This document shows, piece by piece, positions 1 through 5,690 of a stretch of DNA of 6,224 nt. The notes beneath the pieces were generated by a model. It made no database searches. It worked only from the letters and a program-made list of their open reading frames with translations, and had not been told where the DNA came from. Every line of letters starts with the position of its first letter. Position 1 is the stretch's first letter. The stretch spans positions 1 through 6,224 of the forward strand of contig JAICSL010000110.1 of the NCBI GenBank assembly GCA_025936955.1, written 5' to 3'. The position numbers and the translations under genes are program-made. The DNA is from Nitrososphaeraceae archaeon (GTDB taxonomy: Archaea; Thermoproteota; Nitrososphaeria; Nitrososphaerales; Nitrososphaeraceae).

Positions 1-171
1 AAATCCATAATTTTCATGGTCTGGACATTGATTTCTTTCGACTATTGCCCAAAAGAATTTACTACACTCGACGCATTTTTGTCTTTTGAAACCTATCTTA
101 TCAAATAACGAAACTCTATAATATCTGTCTGGATCAGACGAAAAGAGATCACCAAGTTCCTTTTTTCCCAA
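1..171 (-). CDS. alaS: Alanyl-tRNA synthetase, archaeal type, N-terminal fragment (runs off left edge)
   Basis: Seen: the minus strand from a TTG at 169-171 reads 57 codons without a stop to the window edge. The segment DPDRYYRVSLFDKIGFKRQ, followed by CVEC (residues 33-36), KFFWA, and CPDH (49-52) then ENYGF, matches the start of archaeal AlaRS, which typically reads LF..LGF.RK.C..CG.YFWT...R..C......Y.FIG. C33, C36, C49 and H52 could bind zinc; that is inference. The enzyme charges tRNA-Ala with alanine in the cytoplasm, and the catalytic domain would lie beyond the window. Start choice: no ATG or GTG precedes the conserved block; the frame opens after a TAA at about 234, and the TTG is the first usual start codon. 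A weak TATA-like stretch lies about 28 bases upstream. The family call is fairly sure from the motif run; the start is less certain. Confidence 0.82.
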   Translation of the reverse strand, partial: MGKKELGDLFSSDPDRYYRVSLFDKIGFKRQKCVECSKFFWAIVERNQCPDHENYGF

Positions 172-426
172 TCCTGTTATTTCGTAATAGAATGCACTAT
201 TAATGCTTTTGTTAAATAAGAGAAGACTAGTTTAGATGTTATCCCGGCATATGCTCTCCTACGGCTGTGCGTCATATTTCATATTATTTGAACCCTAAAT
301 AGCAAGAAAATAAATATGTTTAATTACAAAGCCCAACATGACGGTAACCCATTCGGATTTATCGCCCATGATTTGTAAAGTACCCCCTTTATGTATATTG
401 CATATTCTGACCATTTATGATATTAA
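172..426. other. Intergenic region upstream of alaS
   Basis: No gene is supported here. Very short ORFs exist on both strands (for example a 32-codon minus-strand frame around 181-276 and a 20-codon plus-strand frame at 316-378), but none has a recognisable motif. A patch at about 240-272 is roughly 60% G+C (20 of 33 bases by count), well above its surroundings, and contains the palindrome GCATATGC (247-254). A C-tract, TACCCCCTTT, lies at 381-390. Confidence 0.5.
196..205 (-). promoter_or_regulatory. Possible TATA box for alaS
   Basis: On the minus strand CATTAATAGT is centred about 28-29 bases before the proposed TTG start of alaS, the spacing expected for a leaderless archaeal transcript. 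The box is a weak match, and a second AT-rich element (CTTATTTAAC, 211-220) could serve instead and give a leader of under 20 bases. Confidence 0.3.
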
Positions 427-675
427 TTCGATCTACTTGATTTGATTCGTCAATCATTTGAATTTAGTATTTGGATCGATAACATATATTCAGATCATAG
501 ACCTGTTCTAAATTAATAGGCATATGATCATAGATTTAATGCGAGGATAAATTCACGCTATGCCCTTCTTGAATTTTCATTAACTAGACACGTATTCATA
601 ATAGATGACATTCTACCAAGTAAAGAATTTAAGAATCCTATTGAGAAAGATTTCAATATTGTATTAAAGGTCTAG
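427..675 (+). pseudogene. Possible decayed ORF, function unrecognised
   Basis: Seen: a single plus-strand frame from 427 to the TAG at 673-675 reads like protein on both sides of two adjacent stops (TAA 514-516, TAG 517-519). The left half includes FDLLDLIRQSFEF and WIDNIYSDHRPV. The right half includes FNARINSRYALLEF, TRHVFIIDDIL and KNPIEKDFNIVLK, with a balanced mix of charged and hydrophobic residues unlike a random AT-rich frame. The right half (51 codons) has no ATG, GTG or TTG at its head, so it cannot be an ordinary gene by itself. I do not recognise the family. The simplest reading is a gene broken by nonsense mutations; chance remains a real alternative because the stretch is short and I could not test homology. 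Confidence 0.28.
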
Positions 676-903
676 TCAGTATCAAATTTTGCATAATCAA
701 AAGACTGTGGATTATTAATTAAAATTAAAATTATATAAAATATTCTGTTTTCTATTCTAAATTAGGCATGAGATAACACAACTTTTGTCCAAGGTAACAT
801 TAATCTGAGATAAACTTTGCTGTATGTAATGAAAGATCACCAAAACTAATGTGCAATTATTATAGTTCACGCGGTTTTTAAAAATTAAAACGACATGACT
901 ATA
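676..903. other. AT-rich intergenic stretch, no gene seen
   Basis: No frame with coding character is visible on either strand. A TATA-like element (TTATATAAAA, 731-740) could fire in either direction, but neither direction leads into an ORF longer than about 13 codons. No clear C/D-box or hairpin RNA was found. Confidence 0.5.
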
Positions 904-1047
904 TTATACCATCTCTGCATGTTCCTTTCTCATATGAGTATCCAGCTGTTCTTCATTTCCAAAATTTTGACCACATATCCGACATCCCTTTCCCAGGATT
1001 GGTGGTCTTCTGGCATTTCTTCCTTGTAGATAATCAACTAACCGCAT
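904..1047 (-). CDS. Very small C2H2 zinc-finger protein (47 aa)
   Basis: Seen: ATG at 1045-1047 to TAA at 904-906 gives 47 residues. It starts MRLVDYLQGRNARRPP and carries CRIC (C22, C25), GQNF, then H38 and H43 in THMRKEH: one C-x2-C-x12-H-x4-H finger. The N-terminal third is basic (R-x3-RR). The family is known to bind nucleic acid or protein through zinc; a DNA- or RNA-binding regulator is inference. The frame is open further up, so a 55-residue form from ATG 1069-1071 (adding MWGFGIYI) is possible. Both starts lie about 26 bases below a TATA-like element (AATATATG at 1069-1076 for the short form, TTATAAG at 1095-1101 for the long one), so either could be a leaderless start. The motif's completeness makes chance unlikely. 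Its finger spacing equals that of the CBS protein about 900 bases away. Confidence 0.75.
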   Translation of the reverse strand: MRLVDYLQGRNARRPPILGKGCRICGQNFGNEEQLDTHMRKEHAEMV

Positions 1048-1068
1048 AATATAAATTCCAAATCCCCA

Positions 1069-1101
1069 CATATATTCTTCTTAAGGAATCCATCTTATAA
1101 T
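1069..1101 (-). promoter_or_regulatory. TATA-like elements of the small zinc-finger gene
   Basis: Two candidate boxes on the minus strand: AATATATG (1069-1076), centred about 25 bases before the ATG at 1047, and TTATAAG (1095-1101), centred about 27 bases before the ATG at 1071. Each predicts a leaderless transcript beginning at one of the two candidate start codons. The sequence does not say which is used. Confidence 0.4.
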
Positions 1102-1511
1102 AATACCTATGGGATTAAATGACCTAATCTCTGTATCGAATACCTGAGTTGAGAAATAATTTGCATTGATATTATTTGAGCCTATTAGATGCAACCGTAT
1201 ATGAGAGAATTACAATACCCCCCTTTCTTCTAACTAGTCAATTATTGTTATGATAACTAGGCTAGTTCTAATGTGAAAATCTCATGTATACATTTTCTTA
1301 TTTTTCTTTTTAAGTTCGTTATTCTGTTTTGAATAACTGAGTAATTCTAATAATCTACCTTCAAATTTTATTACTATCTATTTATTATATATTCTTGAAA
1401 TCTTATAGAATTGTAGAATACTGTAGATCATTTTACGTAACTAGATGTTGTAGATAAAATAAAACAATTCATTTGTAAATTCTAGATTTCTAATAAGCCT
1501 AATTTCAATAT
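1102..1511. other. AT-rich intergenic stretch between zinc-finger gene and tRNA
   Basis: No gene is supported. In the frame of the zinc-finger gene but upstream of its TAA (1081-1083), a 37-codon minus-strand frame begins at TTG 1192-1194; it has no motif and is probably chance. The stretch holds a C-tract ATACCCCCCTTTC (1215-1227), a 13-base palindrome AACTAGGCTAGTT (1255-1267) with another AACTAG at 1232-1237, a long T-rich run on the plus strand (about 1290-1314), and three TGTAGA copies at about 1413-1453. The minus-strand T-rich run opposite 1454-1465 (TTTTATTTTAT) may end the tRNA transcript. Confidence 0.45.
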
Positions 1512-1514
1512 TGG

Positions 1515-1589
1515 TGCCGGAGGCGGGACTCGAGCCCGCGACCTCTCGATTATGAGTCGAACGCTCTAGCCAAGCTGAGCTACCCCGGC
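1515..1589 (-). tRNA. tRNA with CAU anticodon, probably elongator tRNA-Met
   Basis: Seen: a complete 75-base cloverleaf. The acceptor stem GCCGGGG/CTCCGGC has one G-U pair, the D-arm GCTC/GAGC has a ten-base loop, the anticodon stem TTCGA/TCGAG has one U-G pair with loop CTCATAA and anticodon CAT, the variable loop is five bases, and the T-stem GCGGG/CCCGC is perfect. The discriminator is A and CCA is encoded at 1512-1514. No intron is present. It is not the archaeal initiator type, since position 1 is G paired to C and the anticodon stem lacks the three G-C pairs. The acceptor resembles archaeal elongator tRNA-Met, but CAU tRNAs can also be the modified AUA-reading tRNA-Ile, which sequence alone separates imperfectly. 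Residue 54 in the T-loop is C instead of the usual T. Confidence 0.93.
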
Positions 1590-1599
1590 GAGCTCAGCT
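1573..1599 (-). repeat. Inverted repeat joining tRNA leader and D-arm
   Basis: AGCTGAGCT (1573-1581) and AGCTCAGCT (1591-1599) are exact 9-base reverse complements separated by nine bases. One arm is the 5' side of the tRNA D-arm; the other is in the leader just before the mature 5' end. In the precursor they could form a hairpin that competes with the cloverleaf. A 10-base palindrome GTTCATGAAC (1602-1611) lies immediately upstream, near the predicted transcription start. Confidence 0.6.
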
Positions 1600-1626
1600 G
1601 CGTTCATGAACAAGAATCTTTTAACA

Positions 1627-1634
1627 TTATATAA
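1627..1634 (-). promoter_or_regulatory. TATA box of the tRNA gene
   Basis: TTATATAA lies directly beside the stop codon of the CBS gene (one base between). Its centre is about 41 bases before the mature tRNA 5' end, so initiation about 26 bases downstream would leave a leader of roughly 15 bases to be trimmed by RNase P. The purine-rich element expected upstream of the box would fall inside the CBS gene's last codons. Confidence 0.55.
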
Positions 1635-1635
1635 T

Positions 1636-2271
1636 CTATTCAAACATACGTCTCGAATCTCCCTCCAAAACGCCAGTTCCGCTATGAAGTCTATCTATAT
1701 GCTTAGATAACGCTTCTTTTGTATCAAAGGGAGACTCACAATAAGGACAAACCAATTTAGACAGACTAATATCTTTCATATAAACAATTGCCTTTGGATT
1801 AATAATACATACTGGTGTTCCACGAAGTGCAGTATCAGCAGTAGAAATTGTTGCCATATGTATTTTTTCAAAGATATCGTCCCTTGAAATCATTCCTAGG
1901 ACGGCTGAACTTGAGCTAACTATTACCTGTCTTACTGCATGTCTATCCATCACAGAAAGTGCTTCTTGAAGAGTGGATCTCGGATCCACTGCAATAACAG
2001 GACTTGTCATAATTTCTCGCAGTCGTACTTTGGAAGGGTTTCTACCTTGGGACATTACCTTAAAAAGAATATCTGTTTTACTCACTATTCCGATTACTTC
2101 ACCATTGTGTGAAGCAAGAACACTGCGTGCATTTCTTTCCTTCATAATCTTCGTGGCCTCGTCTGCAAAACTACTGCTATCAAGTATGATCACATTTGTG
2201 TTTAAAATAAGTTCTAGACGAGATGATAATAAAGTTGTAATATCATCTGGAACGTAAGAGGGTTCTTTCAT
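1636..2271 (-). CDS. Two-CBS-domain protein with C-terminal C2H2 zinc finger
   Basis: Seen: 211 residues. The first CBS domain spans about residues 24-76 (ARSVLASHNGEVIGIVSKTDI), the second about 86-140 (REIMTSPVIAVDP, then AVRQVIVSSSSAVLGMISRD). After a linker, a finger with C175, C178, H191 and H196 (CPYC ... HIDRLH) has C-x2-C-x12-H-x4-H spacing. Tandem CBS domains are known to bind adenine nucleotides or S-adenosylmethionine and act as ligand-sensing modules. The fused finger suggests contact with nucleic acid or a partner protein, making this a ligand-responsive regulator by inference. No enzyme domain or membrane segment is present, so the protein should be cytosolic. The ATG at 2269-2271 lies 25 bases below a clear TATA box, consistent with a leaderless message. 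The tRNA promoter starts one base past its stop codon. Target and ligand cannot be read from sequence. Confidence 0.9.
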   Translation of the reverse strand: MKEPSYVPDDITTLLSSRLELILNTNVIILDSSSFADEATKIMKERNARSVLASHNGEVIGIVSKTDILFKVMSQGRNPSKVRLREIMTSPVIAVDPRSTLQEALSVMDRHAVRQVIVSSSSAVLGMISRDDIFEKIHMATISTADTALRGTPVCIINPKAIVYMKDISLSKLVCPYCESPFDTKEALSKHIDRLHSGTGVLEGDSRRMFE

Positions 2272-2290
2272 AACAGATAAGCATCTATGT

Positions 2291-2300
2291 TTTATTTATA
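2291..2300 (-). promoter_or_regulatory. TATA box of the CBS-zinc-finger gene
   Basis: The minus strand reads TATAAATAAA, a good archaeal TATA box, centred about 25 bases before the A of the ATG at 2271. This supports both the chosen start and a leaderless transcript. No Shine-Dalgarno-like sequence precedes the ATG (TTATCTGTT). Confidence 0.6.
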
Positions 2301-2459
2301 GTTAATCTTGTCCCATATCTTATTCCATCCTTCACCGATCTTAAAGGATAATAAATGGTAATTATGTGATGGTATTTTTATATTACGATCCATCTCATTT
2401 AAATAAAGAAGTCTTTTGTGAAAGGAGATGAAAATAATGAAATTCCGTAACCGCAATTA

Positions 2460-4202
2460 TTAGCTCTCTTCTTGAACAACTGACATTTCTTGGCTTGGCT
2501 TCTCCTTTTTAACTGGATAAAAGTCTTTAAGATCTCTTGAACTATAATTTTCTATCCATCTAAACTTTGATTGCAAGGTGGAAGTGTAAATCTTTTTCCA
2601 ATCAAGGTTAACATAATTTAACCATGCTTTCATTACGCGAGGATCAATATAATTTCGTAACGATGTACCTAGATTATAATCCCGTGTTTCTTTCTGCAAT
2701 TTAATCTGCATTTCCAACTTCTTCTTTCTTTCTATCATCATTGTTTTTTGAAGTTCTGTCTTCCAACTCTTCTCTGAGATAAGATCATCTAATTTCCTAA
2801 TCGCTTCTTGTTTCTTTTTTATTGACTCTTCAAATCTTTCTAATGCTTTTACGCTGGAAGGATTTTTTGGATCAATTCCTTTTTTATGGTTACAAGTAAT
2901 AGCGGCTTTTAAGTTTGCATTTTTCGCAACATAAATTTTATCTATCTCTGACGAGTCTTTGTTAACTTTTACTGAGGGATTGATTAATGCTTCCTTTACT
3001 GTTTTTGTCGCAATGTATGTTCTAAAAACCTTAGCAGTCAAGTCAGGTACATTTTTGGAATCTATAGTTCGTAGAAATGCATTTACTTTTCCTGATGTTA
3101 TACCATCAAAAATCTGAGAACCATGTTGTTTACCCTTCATTAGTATCTTTAGGTTATTGTAAAGTCCTCGAATATCTTCAGAGTTTACACGAAGAGTCTT
3201 CTGCCATGGAACACTGTCTTTACCTAGAAAATTAAACTCTATAAAATCCACACCGTTACTCTGTGGAAAATTAATGTGCTCTACACGTAAGGTGGATGCA
3301 CCAACTGTGTCTGATTCTTCTGGGTCTTTTTCATCGCCAACTCTCATGGCAAGTTTGAAGATTAGATAGCATACAGTTGCGATCTTTTTTTTACTTATTT
3401 CTCTAGAATTTAGCATTCTATGAATGATTTCTTTTTGAACTTTTTCAATATGTGTTTCAAGCCTTCTTGCCTTGTCGTATTTTTCTTTATCATTGTTTTG
3501 TCTTAATGTAGATGAATCATGTAACCAGACGTATTTTCTCTTACCAGTTAATTTTTCTAGCCAAGTCGCAAGCCATGTGGATGAATGATCATGCACTACC
3601 CTTTGCCATGTACCTTCGGGATAATCCGCCGTCTCCCCTAAGTTAAGAGTGACATCTTGCGGCCTTATGCGTGGCTTCCATTTGCCTCTCAAGGGATGTT
3701 GACCTCTGCCCATAAACAAACCTGGAGGCTCCACTAACCAGTTAGCAATGTCTACTTCAATTCCATCAACAAGGGCTTTTCCGTACATCGCCTTAAGTTT
3801 TTCTCGTTCAGTCTTTCTTGCTAATATTATCTTCTTTTTCTCTTCTCGTGGTAAATTTCGGATCCTTTCAACTTCAATTTCTCTAATTTTCTTTTCCTCG
3901 TCGATGAGTCTGAAAGCATCAGAGAAGTCTATATCATCAATGTCATCTATATTCTTGAATCTTGCAGGTAATAATTCTTTAAAATCTTTTAAAAAGTTTG
4001 ATTGAAAAATAGGATCTTGAACATAATGTGTATCCTTTTTCTTTGACCATGCATATATTAATTCTTCCTGTTGAGCATTGAGCATGAGACTTTGTCCTTT
4101 GATATTGATTTTAAGTCCTCTTGCCTGATACTCGGGCGGAAATGCTACACCCTTGTGTACCAGGGTATGCCATTTCACACGCGTCATCACTGCAGATTCC
4201 AT
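2460..4202 (-). CDS. DNA topoisomerase IB, eukaryote-like
   Basis: The enzyme relaxes positive and negative supercoils by nicking one strand through a 3'-phosphotyrosine link. Seen: 580 residues collinear with the core of eukaryotic Topo I. The N-terminal core opens with KWHTLVHKGVAFPPEY (about 10-25). EPPGLFMGRGQHP lies at 158-170 and DTVGASTLRVEHI at 298-310. Catalytic residues match the human set: R287 (MRVGDEK), K328 (FLGKDS), R394 (KVFRTY), H439 (CNHK) and Y518 (LRNYIDPR). Residues about 450-505 are a highly charged, probably coiled-coil linker before the tyrosine domain. It lacks the long disordered N-terminal extension of animal enzymes. Such enzymes are known in Thaumarchaeota. The ATG at 4202 is the longest start; M6 (MTRVKWHTL) is a close alternative. 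Its 188-base distance from the CBS gene, which has its own TATA box, argues against an operon. Confidence 0.96.
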   Translation of the reverse strand: MESAVMTRVKWHTLVHKGVAFPPEYQARGLKINIKGQSLMLNAQQEELIYAWSKKKDTHYVQDPIFQSNFLKDFKELLPARFKNIDDIDDIDFSDAFRLIDEEKKIREIEVERIRNLPREEKKKIILARKTEREKLKAMYGKALVDGIEVDIANWLVEPPGLFMGRGQHPLRGKWKPRIRPQDVTLNLGETADYPEGTWQRVVHDHSSTWLATWLEKLTGKRKYVWLHDSSTLRQNNDKEKYDKARRLETHIEKVQKEIIHRMLNSREISKKKIATVCYLIFKLAMRVGDEKDPEESDTVGASTLRVEHINFPQSNGVDFIEFNFLGKDSVPWQKTLRVNSEDIRGLYNNLKILMKGKQHGSQIFDGITSGKVNAFLRTIDSKNVPDLTAKVFRTYIATKTVKEALINPSVKVNKDSSEIDKIYVAKNANLKAAITCNHKKGIDPKNPSSVKALERFEESIKKKQEAIRKLDDLISEKSWKTELQKTMMIERKKKLEMQIKLQKETRDYNLGTSLRNYIDPRVMKAWLNYVNLDWKKIYTSTLQSKFRWIENYSSRDLKDFYPVKKEKPSQEMSVVQEES

Positions 4203-4235
4203 CTACGAGATACACTTAGAAGATCTCGGGGCACT

Positions 4236-4244
4236 ATTCTTAAA
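4236..4244. promoter_or_regulatory. Possible shared divergent TATA element
   Basis: The minus strand reads TTTAAGAAT about 38 bases before the topoisomerase ATG, which would give a leader of about 12 bases. On the plus strand the same bases (ATTCTTAAA) sit about 26 bases before an ATG at 4266. The match to an archaeal TATA box is modest in both directions, so this is a weak call. Confidence 0.28.
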
Positions 4245-4265
4245 CCTTCCCAAGTAATGTTAAAT

Positions 4266-4394
4266 ATGACGATCAGATTAAGTTATATCTTTACGACATT
4301 CAAAGTAGTATTCGTATCAGATAATTCTTGTCAATCTCCGAAAGAATTGAGTCCGTCTGACGCAGCTCGGGATCCTTTTGACAAGGTGTTGTGA
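4266..4394 (+). CDS. Possible small ORF (42 aa), unrecognised
   Basis: Seen: ATG at 4266-4268 to TGA at 4392-4394 encodes 42 residues. It starts MTIRLSYIFTTFKVVFV, which is hydrophobic, and ends in a polar tail (SPKELSPSDAARDPFDKVL). The frame is open much further upstream, but that part is antisense to the topoisomerase gene and is most likely its shadow. Support for a real gene is limited to a TATA-like element at the leaderless distance and the plausible composition of the tail. I do not recognise the protein. If real, it would be transcribed divergently from the topoisomerase gene. Chance is at least as likely. Confidence 0.2.
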   Translation: MTIRLSYIFTTFKVVFVSDNSCQSPKELSPSDAARDPFDKVL

Positions 4395-4579
4395 TAGGCT
4401 ATATTGGTTACATAATACTATTCTCATCTAACTCTACGAGCATGGTACAACCATTTTTATATTATGAAATAAATGTTCGCCTCATTGTTCTTATTCTTTG
4501 AAGCCTACATCCTTCCTTCCATTTCACATTTCAGACGAATGGTTTAAGGTATAAATTATCTGACCATAATGTGAGAAAA
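4395..4579. other. AT-rich intergenic stretch, no gene seen
   Basis: Part of the 597-base gap between topoisomerase IB and folD. The longest frames are about 20 codons (for example plus strand from the ATG at 4442) and have no motif. A TATA-like TTTTTATATTATG at about 4455-4467 leads to no evident gene. Confidence 0.5.
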
Positions 4580-4588
4580 ATATATAAA
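4580..4588 (+). promoter_or_regulatory. Strong archaeal TATA box with purine-rich upstream element
   Basis: ATATATAAA is preceded by GTGAGAAAA (4571-4579), a good match to a transcription factor B recognition element plus TATA box, one of the best promoter matches in the window. Initiation about 26 bases downstream would fall near 4610. It points away from the topoisomerase gene and toward the 3' end of folD, where no conventional gene is present. Confidence 0.5.
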
Positions 4589-4609
4589 GAAATAACAAGA
4601 GCAGAGAAA

Positions 4610-4744
4610 ATGAGTTAGTAGACTTATCATTCTGCTACTCAGCGATATATCTTGATTTGGCTATTAATCTCAGAGGAGGTAAATACATTTCTTATAACTT
4701 CAATGAAATTGGTAGCGAAATTCGATCCTTCGCAGTTCTTTTTT
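4610..4744 (+). ncRNA. Candidate small RNA transcription unit between topoisomerase IB and folD
   Basis: Downstream of the strong TATA box a hairpin forms from GAGTTAGTAG (4612-4621) and CTGCTACTC (4632-4640): nine pairs with one bulged T, one G-U pair and a ten-base loop. A T6 run at 4739-4744 could terminate transcription, giving a unit of about 135 bases. The predicted start coincides with ATG AGT TAG, a two-codon frame, so it is not a leaderless protein gene. GGAGGT at 4675-4680 resembles a Shine-Dalgarno sequence, but the nearest ATG (4703) is 22 bases away; a small peptide is therefore possible but poorly supported. It matches no RNA family I recognise. Confidence 0.3.
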
Positions 4745-4799
4745 ACTCTACATTATCAATCTAACCGAATTTGCACTATTATTTGAAGACATCCAGAAT

Positions 4800-5669
4800 T
4801 TAATTATCAGCTATCGCTGAGAAGGCAGTCACAGTATTTTCTAATAGCATAGCAATAGTCATTGGACCAACACCCCCTGGCACTGGCGTTATCCAAGCTA
4901 CCTTTTCCTTCATCGATTGAAAATCATCAACGTCCCCTACAGTCTTTCCCTTATATTTGGAAATCCCAACATCAACTATTACGGCATCATTCTTGACCAT
5001 ATTTTCGCTGAGAACAAAGCGTTCGCGATTTCCAACTGCGGTCACGATTATATCAGCATTTTTTAATTTATCAATAAGGTTTCTCGATTTAGAGTGACAT
5101 AGAGTTACAGTGGCGTCTCTTTCAGTGAGGAGTATCGCAAGAGGCTTTCCAACCAAATCGCTTCGATTGACTATTACGGTGTCTTTCGAGCTCACATCAA
5201 TATTGAAAAACTTCAATAGTTCAATTATTCCAGATGGAGTACATGGCATCAAGGCTACCTGTCCCTTCAATAACATTCCAGCGTTAGTGGGAGTCAATCC
5301 ATCAACATCTTTTAATGGATTTATAGTATTAATTATTGAAAATTCATTAATGTGACTAGGAAGAGGTAATTGTACAAGAATACCATGGACTTTTGGATCT
5401 TTGTTTAGAAGCATAATCAAGTCAACCAGTTCATTTTGACTGATAGTTGAGTCTAATCGATGATCTCGAGTATTAATTCCTATATCTATTGCAGATTTCT
5501 GTTTATTATTTATATAGGAGATAGAGGCAGGATTATTTCCAACAAGTACCGTTGCCAGGCAAGGCTGGATTCCTGTTTCTTGTTCCTTTGTTAACTTTTC
5601 AATAGCCATTTTAACACGAGACTTAACGTATGCTGATACAATCAAACCATCAATTATTTTTCCTGTCAT
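4800..5669 (-). CDS. folD: Bifunctional methylene-tetrahydrofolate dehydrogenase / methenyl-tetrahydrofolate cyclohydrolase
   Basis: FolD converts 5,10-methylene-THF to 10-formyl-THF in two cytosolic steps, using NAD(P)+, and so links serine/glycine one-carbon units to purine and formyl metabolism. Seen: 289 residues, normal for the family. The catalytic block SYINNKQKSA carries Y52 and K56; GILVQLPLP (96-104) contains Q100; KDVDGLTP (120-127) contains D124. The Rossmann half has VNRSDLVGKPLAILL (167-181), where N168 replaces the glycine of the bacterial GRS motif, a change also seen in archaeal homologues. PGGVGPMT (264-271) is the usual C-terminal signature. The ATG at 5669 lies about 27 bases below a TATA-like box, and no Shine-Dalgarno precedes it. 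It stands alone, more than 500 bases from the nearest gene on either side, so it is probably monocistronic. Confidence 0.97.
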   Translation of the reverse strand: MTGKIIDGLIVSAYVKSRVKMAIEKLTKEQETGIQPCLATVLVGNNPASISYINNKQKSAIDIGINTRDHRLDSTISQNELVDLIMLLNKDPKVHGILVQLPLPSHINEFSIINTINPLKDVDGLTPTNAGMLLKGQVALMPCTPSGIIELLKFFNIDVSSKDTVIVNRSDLVGKPLAILLTERDATVTLCHSKSRNLIDKLKNADIIVTAVGNRERFVLSENMVKNDAVIVDVGISKYKGKTVGDVDDFQSMKEKVAWITPVPGGVGPMTIAMLLENTVTAFSAIADN

Positions 5670-5690
5670 TCAAACTTGAATTCTATCACA

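Noticed and set aside
1081..1194. 37-codon minus-strand frame from TTG directly upstream of the zinc-finger gene
   Set aside because: Open but without a motif, a canonical ATG or a promoter; likely chance, although it shares the zinc-finger frame across one TAA.
1512..1589. tRNA 3' end as an integration site
   Set aside because: I saw no direct repeat of the tRNA 3' end and no integrase or other mobile gene in the window.
1973..2257. 94-codon plus-strand frame
   Set aside because: Lies wholly antisense to the CBS-zinc-finger gene and has no motif; a shadow frame.
2396..2463. TATA-like TTTAAATAAA, then AAAGGAG and an 11-codon frame (MKIMKFRNRNY) on the plus strand
   Set aside because: The frame ends at once against the topoisomerase 3' end; too short to call, and the promoter match may be chance.
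3748..4005. 85-codon plus-strand frame rich in S, F and I
   Set aside because: Antisense to the lysine/glutamate-rich part of topoisomerase IB, whose codons produce this composition on the other strand.
4071..4265. Upstream extension of the small plus-strand frame ending at 4394
   Set aside because: Most of it is antisense to the topoisomerase N-terminus; only the part from 4266 has any independent support.
5110..5355. 81-codon plus-strand frame
   Set aside because: Antisense to the conserved core of folD.
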